In this document: piece by piece, positions 9,300 to 17,548 of the stretch
How positions within the stretch are numbered: the stretch's first letter is position 1
Layout: the number at the start of each line of letters is the position of its first letter
DNA from: UBA1425 sp045537495
GTDB lineage: Bacteria; Bacillota; Clostridia; Oscillospirales; Acutalibacteraceae
Length of the DNA stretch: 64,000 nucleotides
Assembly (NCBI GenBank): GCA_045537495.1
Contig: JAZSPN010000133.1
Coordinates: forward strand, 5,574 to 69,573
Direction: 5' to 3'
Translations under genes and position numbers: made by a program
The notes under the pieces: generated by a model
Database searches by the model: none
What the model was told of the DNA's origin: nothing
What the model saw: the letters and a program-made list of their open reading frames with translations, nothing else

Positions 9300-9755
9300 T
9301 TATACAAATTGATAAATAATCGGCAATAAAATGCTGATTATCACCTCTACGGCATAGACAATTAAAAATACCTTGAGTAATTTTTTTGAAAAGGATGCTT
9401 CATCGAACGGCATTACTTCTTTACCGCATTCCCCGCAGAAAGTGCTGTTTTTTTCTGTGAGAGAGGAACAGTCGGGACACTTGTTTTTTGAAATTCTGAT
9501 TCTTGCGTATATGTAAAACGGAAGACACGGCCAGTCAATTATAAGTGCCGAAACAACCCAGCGGAAAGAGCTCATTTTCTTGCGGTGTGAATCGATGAAA
9601 ATTATTGAAAGGAGTATGGTTTTCCATATGAACAAGATAACTAAGGCGAAAAATCCCGTTGCCATTCCGATAAGCATTGCACCCATAAACAGCATCACCC
9701 CGAAAACCGTGAAATTTCTTTGTTTCAGTCTATCATATTGCACGGATATAATCAA
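9300..9755 (-). CDS. Hypothetical membrane protein with internal zinc ribbon
   Basis: Up to 151 residues. Hydrophobic segments near 17-55 and 128-148 flank a short cytoplasmic zinc ribbon (CPDCSS then FCGECGKE, two CxxC pairs about 13 residues apart). The protein is not recognised. The full-length frame begins with TTG at 9755 and has no good ribosome site, so the true start may be a downstream ATG (for example MLFMGAM at residue 21). The zinc ribbon is reminiscent of the one in the XRE-membrane protein at 14956. Confidence 0.5.
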   Translation of the reverse strand: MIISVQYDRLKQRNFTVFGVMLFMGAMLIGMATGFFALVILFIWKTILLSIIFIDSHRKKMSSFRWVVSALIIDWPCLPFYIYARIRISKNKCPDCSSLTEKNSTFCGECGKEVMPFDEASFSKKLLKVFLIVYAVEVIISILLPIIYQFV

Positions 9756-9762
9756 CTTAATG

Positions 9763-9792
9763 TTGACGGGCGGTAAAAAATATTGATATAAT
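9763..9792 (+). promoter_or_regulatory. Sigma-A-type promoter for the 9854-14838 gene group
   Basis: TTGACG (9763-9768), an 18-base spacer and TATAAT (9787-9792) lie 60 bases before the first start codon. They overlap the 5' end of the divergent 9755 gene. Confidence 0.65.
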
Positions 9793-9853
9793 TCAATTAA
9801 TACGATGTTTTCCTGAATTTATCGGAATCACTTTACGGCAAAAGGAGTTTACA

Positions 9854-10342
9854 ATGATTTCTCATCCGTTTCCTCCCTTGTACGATGAAAATTCAAAGAT
9901 ACTTATTCTCGGAAGCTTTCCGTCGGTAAAGTCACGTGAGCAGATGTTTTTCTACGGTCATCCGCAGAACAGATTCTGGAAAGTTATATCGTGCATCACG
10001 GGTGCGCCGTTACCGGTAACGACGGACGAAAAGAAAAAGCTTTTGCTGTCAAACAGAATTGCACTGTGGGACGTGCTGGCTTCGTGCGAGATTGAAGGAA
10101 GCTCCGACAGCTCGATAAAAAATGCCGTGCCGAACGACATTACGGAGATTCTTGATCATGCCGAAATAGTGAAGATTTTTGTCAACGGAAAGACGGCGGA
10201 AAAGTATTATAAAAAATATGTAACGGATACCGTAAAACGTGAGGCCGTCTGTCTGCCGTCAACTTCACCTGCAAATGCTGCATGGAGTCTTGAAAAACTG
10301 ACAGACGAATGGAAACGGAATATTTCGGAATATTTGTATTGA
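9854..10342 (+). CDS. Hypoxanthine-DNA glycosylase (deoxyinosine glycosylase, UDG superfamily family 6)
   Basis: 162 residues. The family removes hypoxanthine, produced by adenine deamination, from DNA. The uracil-DNA-glycosylase-fold motifs are present: ILILGSFPSVKSRE near residue 17, the YGHPQNRFWK segment near residue 37 and LPSTSPANAAWS near residue 136, which together fit the HDG subgroup rather than Ung. AAAGGAG precedes the ATG. It is the first gene after the 9763 promoter, followed by genes of unrelated metabolism; linkage may be only transcriptional. Confidence 0.8.
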   Translation: MISHPFPPLYDENSKILILGSFPSVKSREQMFFYGHPQNRFWKVISCITGAPLPVTTDEKKKLLLSNRIALWDVLASCEIEGSSDSSIKNAVPNDITEILDHAEIVKIFVNGKTAEKYYKKYVTDTVKREAVCLPSTSPANAAWSLEKLTDEWKRNISEYLY

Positions 10343-10373
10343 TAAAAAGACAAAGAATTTGCGGAGATGTATT

Positions 10374-11216
10374 ATGATCGGAATTATGGATATCGGCGGA
10401 GGGCTGAGAGGAAATTATGTAAGCGGTATCGTAGATTATCTGCTTGATAATTCTATCGATATTGAATACTGTCTGGGAGTTTCCGCGGGAAGTGCCAATC
10501 TTATTACGTATATAGCCCGGCAGCGAGGCAGATTAAAAAAGTTTTATGAGGAATATTCGTTTGAAAAGCAATATATGAGCATGGGTAACTATTTCAGAAA
10601 AGGTATGTATATTAACCTTGACTACATATATTCCGATATAACGAACAGCTACGGTAAAAACCCGTTGGATTTTGATACCGTAACAAAATCGCAAAAGAAG
10701 CTTGTTGTTGCGGTAACGGATGCAAAGACCTCGGAACAAAAGTATTTCTGTAAAAGCGATTTGGAGCGTGACGATTTCACTCTCTTGAAGGCAAGCTGTG
10801 CAATACCCGTAGCAACCCGTCGCCCCGTTTCGTTTAAGGGCGGAAAATATTTTGACGGCGGTGTATCCGATCCGATTCCGTATAAAAAAGCATTCGAAGA
10901 CGGTTGCGATAAGCTGATTATTTGTCTGACACTCCCCATCGATTATAAAAAATCAGCCTTTCCGCGACATCTTGCCGATTTGCTTCTTTCGGGATATCCG
11001 CAAATCGCAAAGGCTGTCGCTTCGTCGCATTTAATTTATGACAGGAGAATACGGGAAATCAGGAAGCTCGAAGAACAGGGCAAGGTGCTGATACTTTATC
11101 CGAAAGAGTGCTTCGGGATTAAAACGGCAACAAGAAACAGAGTCGGTTTGGAAAAGCTCTATCGGCTCGGATACAATGATGCAAAAAAGACAGAAAAATT
11201 TTTGAGCACGGAGTAA
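10374..11216 (+). CDS. Patatin-like phospholipase
   Basis: 280 residues with the patatin catalytic set: the DIGGGLRGNY oxyanion loop near residue 5, the nucleophile elbow GVSAGS near residue 37 (Ser dyad member) and FDGGVSDP near residue 159 (Asp dyad member). It resembles bacterial YjjU/RssA-type patatins that hydrolyse acyl esters of membrane lipids. The ATG at 10374 is chosen because GGAG lies 7 bases upstream; an in-frame TTG at 10359 has no ribosome site. Only 4 bases separate it from the next gene. Confidence 0.85.
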   Translation: MIGIMDIGGGLRGNYVSGIVDYLLDNSIDIEYCLGVSAGSANLITYIARQRGRLKKFYEEYSFEKQYMSMGNYFRKGMYINLDYIYSDITNSYGKNPLDFDTVTKSQKKLVVAVTDAKTSEQKYFCKSDLERDDFTLLKASCAIPVATRRPVSFKGGKYFDGGVSDPIPYKKAFEDGCDKLIICLTLPIDYKKSAFPRHLADLLLSGYPQIAKAVASSHLIYDRRIREIRKLEEQGKVLILYPKECFGIKTATRNRVGLEKLYRLGYNDAKKTEKFLSTE

Positions 11217-11220
11217 CAAA

Positions 11221-11925
11221 ATGAACAGACCTTATATTATTTGCCATATGACGGTGTCGATTGACGGCAAGGTAACGGGAGATTTTCTTTCGAAAGATGA
11301 GAGTGCGGCGGCTTGCGAAATTTACTATGAAATCAACAGAAAAATCAAATCGAACGGATTTATATGCGGACGTGTTACCATGGAAGGCAGCTTTACCGAC
11401 GGATATTATCCCGACTTGTCGGAATATGAGCCGAAACGAAAAGATACGGATTTTATACCTGACTCGGAAAGCATGTCGGGCTTTTACGCAGTTGCATTTG
11501 ATCCGAAGGGCAGACTCGGCTGGAAGTCGAACAGAATCATCGACGTTGACGGCGATCCCGGGTATGACGGAGCACGGATCATCGAGGTGCTGACACGGCG
11601 GGCAGACAGCCGTTATCTCGGCTATCTTGAAAGCATGAAAATTCCGTACATATTCGCAGGTGAAGCCGAAATCGACGTTGAAACGGCGCTTTTTAAGCTG
11701 AAAAACAACTTTGGCTGTGAAACTCTTTTGCTCGAGGGCGGAAGTATCATAAACGGTTTTTTCCAAAGAGCGGATGCAATAGATGAGCTGAGCCTTGTCG
11801 TTGCACCCGTCGTCGCCGATAAGGATGATAAACCGTTGTTTGACGACGGTAAAACCTCGGATTTTGAGCTTGTTAAAGCGGAATTTGTAAACGGAAATGC
11901 AGTTTTGAATTACAAAAGAAAATAA
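11221..11925 (+). CDS. RibD C-terminal/dihydrofolate-reductase-fold protein
   Basis: 234 residues. It opens with MTVSIDGKVTGDF, the RibD-C/DHFR strand-helix, and has ICGRVTMEG, LLLEGGSIINGFFQ and ELSLVVAPVVA, all typical of the pyrimidine-reductase half of RibD. No deaminase domain and no other riboflavin gene is present, so it is probably an NADPH-dependent reductase of unknown substrate rather than a riboflavin enzyme. It lies in a tight operon: 4 bases from the patatin stop and 20 from the GH130 start. Confidence 0.75.
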   Translation: MNRPYIICHMTVSIDGKVTGDFLSKDESAAACEIYYEINRKIKSNGFICGRVTMEGSFTDGYYPDLSEYEPKRKDTDFIPDSESMSGFYAVAFDPKGRLGWKSNRIIDVDGDPGYDGARIIEVLTRRADSRYLGYLESMKIPYIFAGEAEIDVETALFKLKNNFGCETLLLEGGSIINGFFQRADAIDELSLVVAPVVADKDDKPLFDDGKTSDFELVKAEFVNGNAVLNYKRK

Positions 11926-11945
11926 TTTTAACAAGGGGAATCGAT

Positions 11946-12911
11946 ATGTACAAAACAAACGAAGCAATTAAAAAACTTGACAGACCTGTACTTACACGAC
12001 TGGATGTACCGTATAATGCGGGACTCATATTCAACGCGGCTGTTGAAAAGTATAACGGAAAATATGTCATGCTTTTCAGAAATGATTACGGTGATTTCGA
12101 AAATCATAAACTTACGGGAACAAACATCGGTTTTGCCGTAAGTGATGACGGAATTACCTGGACGGTTTCCGATAAACCTTGTTTTCAGATATCCGACGGT
12201 GAAATCGACAGAGTATACGATCCTCGACTGACGGTAATTGACGGTGTTTGCTACGTCTGCTTTGCCGTCGATACGAAACACGGACTTCGCGGAGGAATTG
12301 CAAAAACAGAAGATTTTGAAAAATTCGACATTATTTCGCTTTCGCTGCCCGACAACAGAAACATGGTGCTTTTCCCCGAGAAAATCAACGGAAATTTTAT
12401 CCGTCTTGAACGACCTATGCCCGTTTATTCACGATGGGGAAAAGACAGATTCGACATCTGGCTTTCGGAGTCCCCCGACCTTGTCTACTGGGGTAAATCA
12501 AGACTTGTTATGGGTGTCGAAGATGTTCCGTTTGCAAACGATAAAATCGGTCCTGCCGCGCCTCCCATAAAAACAAAAAAAGGCTGGCTCACCACATTCC
12601 ATGCCGTCGAGCTTGATCCCGAAAGAGGTAAAAACGGCTGGGAAGGTAAATGGCAAAAGCAGTATCATGCGGGCATCATGCTTCTTGATCTGAATGATCC
12701 GTCAAAGATTATCGGTAAGTACGATAAACCGCTCATTGTTTGCGACAGAGATTATGAAATAAAAGACGGATTCAGAAAAGACGTTATATTTCCTTGCGGC
12801 AACGTTCTCGAGGATAACGGCGAGGTTAAGATTTATTACGGTGCATCCGATACGGTTGAGTGTATGGCGACGGCAGATGTAAACGATTTAATAAAGCTTT
12901 GTTTTGAATAA
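11946..12911 (+). CDS. GH130 family beta-mannoside phosphorylase or hydrolase
   Basis: 321 residues with a five-bladed beta-propeller pattern. Family motifs are the N-terminal PVLTRLDVPYNAGLIFNAA, YDPRLTVIDG, LPDNRNMVLFPEKI, FIRLERPMPVY and KIGPAAPPIKT. GH130 enzymes phosphorolyse or hydrolyse beta-mannosides such as Man-GlcNAc, mannobiose or mannobionic acid. Which of these is used cannot be settled by eye. No signal peptide, so it acts in the cytoplasm. With the GH92 enzyme 8 kb away it implies use of N-glycan or mannan fragments. Confidence 0.88.
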   Translation: MYKTNEAIKKLDRPVLTRLDVPYNAGLIFNAAVEKYNGKYVMLFRNDYGDFENHKLTGTNIGFAVSDDGITWTVSDKPCFQISDGEIDRVYDPRLTVIDGVCYVCFAVDTKHGLRGGIAKTEDFEKFDIISLSLPDNRNMVLFPEKINGNFIRLERPMPVYSRWGKDRFDIWLSESPDLVYWGKSRLVMGVEDVPFANDKIGPAAPPIKTKKGWLTTFHAVELDPERGKNGWEGKWQKQYHAGIMLLDLNDPSKIIGKYDKPLIVCDRDYEIKDGFRKDVIFPCGNVLEDNGEVKIYYGASDTVECMATADVNDLIKLCFE

Positions 12912-12930
12912 ACGGGAAGGAGCGTTCAAA

Positions 12931-14838
12931 ATGAAGAAATTACTCTCGGGTTTGTTTTGTTTGGCAATAATGTTCTCTTTGACGATTACCTCTTTTGCGG
13001 AAAAGAGCGAAAACGTGTTTTGTGTTGCGGATTCGGTTATTTGCGTTAGTCCGAATGCGACGGAAAACGAACGCTATGCCGCAGAAAAGCTTGAGTATTA
13101 TCTTGAAAAAATTCTCGGCAGTGATGTCATGACCGTTGCCTCGGCAGACGGTACGAAAAACAGAATAATCGTCGGAAATTCTGCCGCAGACATTGATTTT
13201 GATACCGACAAAAACGGCAGTTATATAATCAGGTCCGATGAAAGCACCCTTACGATTTCGGGTGTCGGAAGCAGGGGCACGCTTTACGGCGTTTATGCTT
13301 TTCTCGAAGATTATTGCGGTTGCAGATGGTACGAAAAGGATGTTATAAAAATTCCCGAGAATCCGGATTTGACCGTTCCCGCGGATATTGATACGGAATA
13401 TACTCCGTATTTTGAATATACCGAAACCGATACGGCATCTTCGAGAGATCCCGAATTTTCAATGGCAAACGCTCAGTGCGGAGGCGCTTACAGAAACCTC
13501 ACAAACAGACAAGGCGGAGTCGTTGATTATCTTGGGCCGTTTGCACATACTTTTTCCGCCTATTATTGCAGGCCCGAGAAATATTTTGAGGAGCACCCCG
13601 AATATTTCGCGCTCAACGACGGCGAAAGAAACCCGCGCCAGCTCTGCCTTACAAACCCCGATGTGCTGGAAATAGTAACAGAGGAAGTTGTTGCACTTCT
13701 TGAAAGAGATCATGATCCGAATCAGAGTATGCAGATTGTTTCGCTGACACAACACGATTACGATACGGGATGTGAATGTGAAAACTGTGCAAAAATTGAT
13801 TCGGAAAACGGCTCAAAGGCAGGTACAAACATCACTTTTGTAAATGCGGTTGCCGAAAAGGTAAAGGCGACCGGCAAATATGACAACATCGTATTTGATA
13901 CATTTGCTTATCACTACACAAGAAAAACTCCGACAAAGGTTGTGCCGAGAGAGGATGTAATTGTCCGTCTTTGCTCAATCGAGTGTTGTTTCGGACACAC
14001 GCTTGACGATCCCGACTGCAAAGAAAACGTATCGTTTATGAAGGACCTTACCGACTGGGGAAAAATCTGCGACAGGGTTTACGTCTGGGACTATGTGACT
14101 AATTTTTCTGAAACCTGCTGTATTTTTCCGAATTTTCATGTATTGCAGAGAAATATGCAGATTTTTGCGGAAAACAGTGTAAAAGGTGTTTACGCAGAAG
14201 GTGTTTACTACATTGATAATTGCAATACGGAATTTGCGGAAATGAGGACATACCTTCTGTCACAGCTCATGAAGGATCCGTACATGGATTATTACGCCGA
14301 GATGAACGGATATCTTAAAGAGGTCTACGGCGACGGCTGGAATAACATCAGAAAATTCATCGATATCATTTCCGAAAAAGCCGCAACGAAAATCAGACCG
14401 CTGTCTATTTATGTCAGAGCGAACAATACACTTTCTACCCTGACACCGAAGGAAATTGATTATTGCGATGAGCTTTGGGAAAATGCTCTGAACGAGGTCG
14501 TTAATGAGGAGCAGAAAGCACGTGTAATCCGCTCTCAGCTTTCGTGGAGATATTGGAAATGCTCAAACCGTAAGCAGGAGTTTTCGCTTTTGCGGTTTCC
14601 GTATGTCCGGATGACGGAGCAGGATAAGCTTTACAACGATTTACTTGACCACGGCACCACGCTCATCGGTGAAGGATTACGCAAAAGAGATTTGTCAAAA
14701 TGTGAGATGCTGCATTACGTGGGAATTCCGTTCAAATGGACAACGCTCTACGAAGAAGAAATATGGTTTAAGCTTTCGCCGTATTTCATGAAGTTTTATA
14801 ATTTCCTCGGCGAAGTGTACAGCTTTTTTACACGGTAA
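12931..14838 (+). CDS. Secreted DUF4838 protein (alpha-glucuronidase-like N-terminal domain)
   Basis: 635 residues with a signal peptide (MKKLLSGLFCLAIMFS, cleavage near FA-EKS). An N-terminal domain similar to the GH67/GH20 accessory fold (ERYAAEKLEYYLEKILG, IIVGNSAAD, GSRGTLYGVYAFLEDYCGCRW) is followed by the DUF4838 catalytic-like barrel with QIVSLTQHDYDTGCECENC and YVWDYVTNF. The family is common in gut polysaccharide loci but its reaction is unknown. The ATG at 12931 has GGAAGGAG upstream; the frame opens at 12904 but the extension has no ribosome site. It follows GH130 by 19 bases. Confidence 0.8.
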   Translation: MKKLLSGLFCLAIMFSLTITSFAEKSENVFCVADSVICVSPNATENERYAAEKLEYYLEKILGSDVMTVASADGTKNRIIVGNSAADIDFDTDKNGSYIIRSDESTLTISGVGSRGTLYGVYAFLEDYCGCRWYEKDVIKIPENPDLTVPADIDTEYTPYFEYTETDTASSRDPEFSMANAQCGGAYRNLTNRQGGVVDYLGPFAHTFSAYYCRPEKYFEEHPEYFALNDGERNPRQLCLTNPDVLEIVTEEVVALLERDHDPNQSMQIVSLTQHDYDTGCECENCAKIDSENGSKAGTNITFVNAVAEKVKATGKYDNIVFDTFAYHYTRKTPTKVVPREDVIVRLCSIECCFGHTLDDPDCKENVSFMKDLTDWGKICDRVYVWDYVTNFSETCCIFPNFHVLQRNMQIFAENSVKGVYAEGVYYIDNCNTEFAEMRTYLLSQLMKDPYMDYYAEMNGYLKEVYGDGWNNIRKFIDIISEKAATKIRPLSIYVRANNTLSTLTPKEIDYCDELWENALNEVVNEEQKARVIRSQLSWRYWKCSNRKQEFSLLRFPYVRMTEQDKLYNDLLDHGTTLIGEGLRKRDLSKCEMLHYVGIPFKWTTLYEEEIWFKLSPYFMKFYNFLGEVYSFFTR

Positions 14839-14866
14839 CGCAAGATTTTAATGTTCATATTAACTC

Positions 14867-14914
14867 TACCGACGGTTGATCTCTCCCCGGTCAACTGTCG
14901 GTATGTGTATTGTT
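14867..14914 (+). terminator. Probable terminator after the DUF4838 gene
   Basis: A long hairpin, TACCGACGGTTGA (14867-14879) against TCAACTGTCGGTA (14891-14903), has one mismatch and is followed by a weak T-rich stretch. It closes the 9854-14838 operon. Confidence 0.5.
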
Positions 14915-14955
14915 TATGAATTTGCATTTATACTTAAAGTGAAAGGGGGACGCTC

Positions 14956-15567
14956 ATGGATCTTGTGAGAATAGGAAAATTTATCGCCGAATGCAGAAAA
15001 AAAGAAAACCTGACTCAGATGCAGTTGGCGGAAAAGCTGAACATCACCGACAGAGCAGTTTCAAAATGGGAAACGGGTAAATCCTTGCCCGACTCTTCAA
15101 TAATGCTCGAGTTGTGCAGTGTTCTTAAAATTACGGTAAACGATTTATTAAGCGGGGAGGCAGTTTCTATGGATAATTACAAAAGTGAAATGGAAAGCAA
15201 GCTTATAGAAATGATAAAACGAAAAGAAGAGAGCGACAAAATGTTGCTTGTTTTTGAGTGGGTTATAGGCATTCTCTCCTGTATTATTCTTTTTGTGCCG
15301 ATTACTCTGGGAGCGTTGCTTCCCATGGAAGAGTGGCAAAGACTGCCCGTTGTGTTTTCAGGCTTTATTCCGGGATTTATCGGTTTCTTTTTTGCCATGA
15401 AAATTGAGCAGACAGCGGGATATTATGAGTGCAAAAAGTGTAAGCACAGATATGTGCCGACGTACAAGGCAGTCAGCCTTGCGCCTCACATCGGCAGAAC
15501 AAGATATATGCGCTGTCCGAAATGCAACGTGAAATCGTGGCAGAAGAAAGTGTTGAGCAGGAAATAA
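14956..15567 (+). CDS. XRE-family regulator with two membrane helices and a zinc ribbon
   Basis: 203 residues. An N-terminal helix-turn-helix (about 7-60: LTQMQLAEKLNITDRAVSKWETG) is followed by a basic coiled segment, two membrane helices (about 97-117 and 128-148) and a C-terminal zinc ribbon (CKKCKHRY then CPKCNVK). Membrane-bound XRE proteins of this layout are frequent in Clostridia; targets are unknown. AAAGGGGG precedes the ATG. It stands alone between two terminators and faces the radical SAM operon tail to tail. Confidence 0.8.
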   Translation: MDLVRIGKFIAECRKKENLTQMQLAEKLNITDRAVSKWETGKSLPDSSIMLELCSVLKITVNDLLSGEAVSMDNYKSEMESKLIEMIKRKEESDKMLLVFEWVIGILSCIILFVPITLGALLPMEEWQRLPVVFSGFIPGFIGFFFAMKIEQTAGYYECKKCKHRYVPTYKAVSLAPHIGRTRYMRCPKCNVKSWQKKVLSRK

Positions 15568-15574
15568 ATAACTC

Positions 15575-15616
15575 GGGGAACAAACCGTGCTTTTCAGTCG
15601 GATTGTTCCCCTTTTG
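15575..15616 (+). terminator. Rho-independent terminator between convergent genes
   Basis: GGGGAACAA (15575-15583) pairs with TTGTTCCCC (15603-15611) and is followed by TTTTGTT. It ends the XRE gene. In the other direction the T-run is poor, so it terminates the radical SAM operon only weakly, if at all. Confidence 0.75.
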
Positions 15617-17527
15617 TTATACAGTTTTTTGTTTGCGTATTGTTCTGTCGTCGCGTTTTCCGTACCAGACAATTTCACGGGCATATTCTTCCCAGGACTG
15701 TAAATTGTTACCGCTCAGCGTTAATTCGCACTTGCCCGACTTCGGACAAACGGATGAGCTGTCAAATACCCTGCCGAAAAATTCATGCCAGTCATAAGAG
15801 AACGTTACGGTCTTTTCACTCTGCATCGGTAAGGTTATGACGGATTTCTGATAATTGAACAAGTCTTTGATTATTTCTTCTTCCGTGTTGACAAGAGTAG
15901 ACAAGAACACATTTATTTCGTTGTAAAACTCTTCCGCTTCGACGGCAAGACACAGAAAAAAGGCTTCTTCAAACGACCAGTAGATATCGCCGAACAGCTT
16001 ATCGGTGAAGGACAGATTTCCTTTTTCCGAGAGAAAACTGTCGATGCTTTTGCACACGTAATCTAATTTTGATTTTATGAATCTGCTTTTATTTTCTATC
16101 CGCTCGAATAAGCTCAAATAAAAATCCTTGTACGAAATTCCTTCCGCTTTTCGAAGGTATATCGCAATAAACCGAAGAAGACCGAAACAGTGAAAGCTTT
16201 GTACGCAGACCGACATTCTGAGAGCACGTCGCCAGTCCTCCCTGCTCATCGTGTCGGTTTCCACGACAAGCTCGGATCTTGAGCTGAAACACAGATCCTC
16301 GTCGGCCTTGCTGTGATTCTGACACAGATGAGAGCGTACCGTTTTAATTCCGTGCATCGCTTTAAACTCTTCCGAATACATCAGTGTGTTCGGAAGAAAT
16401 TCCAGTCGGTTAATATTAATCGAGTTGTGCTGACCTGCTTCGATAACCTCAAACAGTCCCGAGGAAAAACTGTCAAAAGTTTCACCGGGAAGCCCCAAAA
16501 TGATATCGGTATAGGTGTACATACCGGCATTTCTGTAAAGTGCCAGCTGCTTTGAAAGATTGCCGATGCTCATGTTTTTTCTGCCGACATTTTCCAGAAC
16601 CTTTTGCGACATACTTTGCACGGCGACGGATATTCCTCTGTTCAGGTTTACCGAATCAAGCTTTTGGTTGATTCTGAAGGTCAGACTGTCCTTATTTTTT
16701 GCGGCGGTCGTTTCAAACTTTTGCGGATAACCGAAATCTTTTTTCAGTTCAACCAGATAATCGACGATGCTTTCGTCGCGATCGAGAATTCCGAAGTTGG
16801 AGTCGGCACAGATGCAATAGGATATTTTGTTTTGCGCCATCCAGAGAAGATCTTTTCTGACACGCTCAAGCGGAAATTCCCGGAACGTGTTTCTGCCTCC
16901 CGCCCAGCAGCAATATGCACATCTATACGGGCATCCACGGTTGGTTTCGATAATGGCATCGAACTGTATTCCGTCGTATTCCTTTGAGTTTATTATGGAA
17001 TCAAAAAAACCTTCCGAATACGGAGAAGGAAGCTCACAAAGATCACATATCTGACGGTGAGGAGTTTTAATGTATTCCCCGTTTTCTCTGAAAGAAATGT
17101 TGAAAATCTCTTCGAAATTTCCGTTGTTCTTCAATGCTTTTAAGATTTCGTAAAACGCGATTTCACCTTCACCGTGAATCAGAATGTCGATATACCCGTA
17201 TTCCTTTAAAAAGCTGACATCGTCGGGAACATGAGGTCCGCCGAAAACGATGACGGTATCGGGATATTTCTTTTTTATTTCTTCGGCGAGAACGAGGTTG
17301 TATTCCACATTCCACATGTAGCACGAGAAACCGACAAGGAACGGTGACTCGGTTTTGCAAAGAGCCTCTTCAATCGGCATTTTGGTGAAAATAAACTCTC
17401 CCAGCCTGTAATGGCTTTTGATGTCTTCGTCTTTAAACGAATATGCGGCAAGACAGCCGATGGAATAAGGCAGAAAGAGAGAACGCGAAAGTGAATTGTT
17501 CGGTCCGACCAGATATACATTTTTCAT
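15617..17527 (-). CDS. B12-binding radical SAM protein, fourth tandem copy
   Basis: 636 residues. An N-terminal cobalamin-binding Rossmann-type domain (about 1-150: LPYSIGCLAAY, FLVGFSCYMWNVEYN, VIVFGGPHVPDD, ILIHGEGE) precedes a radical SAM barrel with ETNRGCPYRCAYC near residue 200 holding the CX3CX2C [4Fe-4S] ligands, then ADSNFG and IILGLPGET. The last 230 residues form a helical domain shared only with the three paralogs upstream, ending WEEYAREIVWYGKR. This copy departs from its sisters just after the cluster motif (CCWAGG instead of CDWG or CDWC). The B12-plus-SAM layout suggests methyl transfer or another radical change at an unreactive carbon; the substrate is unknown. It is the last gene of the operon. 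Confidence 0.8.
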   Translation of the reverse strand: MKNVYLVGPNNSLSRSLFLPYSIGCLAAYSFKDEDIKSHYRLGEFIFTKMPIEEALCKTESPFLVGFSCYMWNVEYNLVLAEEIKKKYPDTVIVFGGPHVPDDVSFLKEYGYIDILIHGEGEIAFYEILKALKNNGNFEEIFNISFRENGEYIKTPHRQICDLCELPSPYSEGFFDSIINSKEYDGIQFDAIIETNRGCPYRCAYCCWAGGRNTFREFPLERVRKDLLWMAQNKISYCICADSNFGILDRDESIVDYLVELKKDFGYPQKFETTAAKNKDSLTFRINQKLDSVNLNRGISVAVQSMSQKVLENVGRKNMSIGNLSKQLALYRNAGMYTYTDIILGLPGETFDSFSSGLFEVIEAGQHNSININRLEFLPNTLMYSEEFKAMHGIKTVRSHLCQNHSKADEDLCFSSRSELVVETDTMSREDWRRALRMSVCVQSFHCFGLLRFIAIYLRKAEGISYKDFYLSLFERIENKSRFIKSKLDYVCKSIDSFLSEKGNLSFTDKLFGDIYWSFEEAFFLCLAVEAEEFYNEINVFLSTLVNTEEEIIKDLFNYQKSVITLPMQSEKTVTFSYDWHEFFGRVFDSSSVCPKSGKCELTLSGNNLQSWEEYAREIVWYGKRDDRTIRKQKTV

Positions 17528-17548
17528 TTCGGCGTCCTCCTTTGTGAA

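Noticed and set aside
9763..9792. The 9763 promoter as evidence for a later start of the divergent 9755 gene
   Set aside because: Overlap of a divergent promoter with a coding start is possible; it weakens but does not exclude the TTG start.
11119..11967. 282-codon minus-strand frame opposite the RibD-like gene
   Set aside because: It is antisense to a gene with clear family motifs and tight operon spacing; its product is a low-complexity, basic sequence without recognisable domain.
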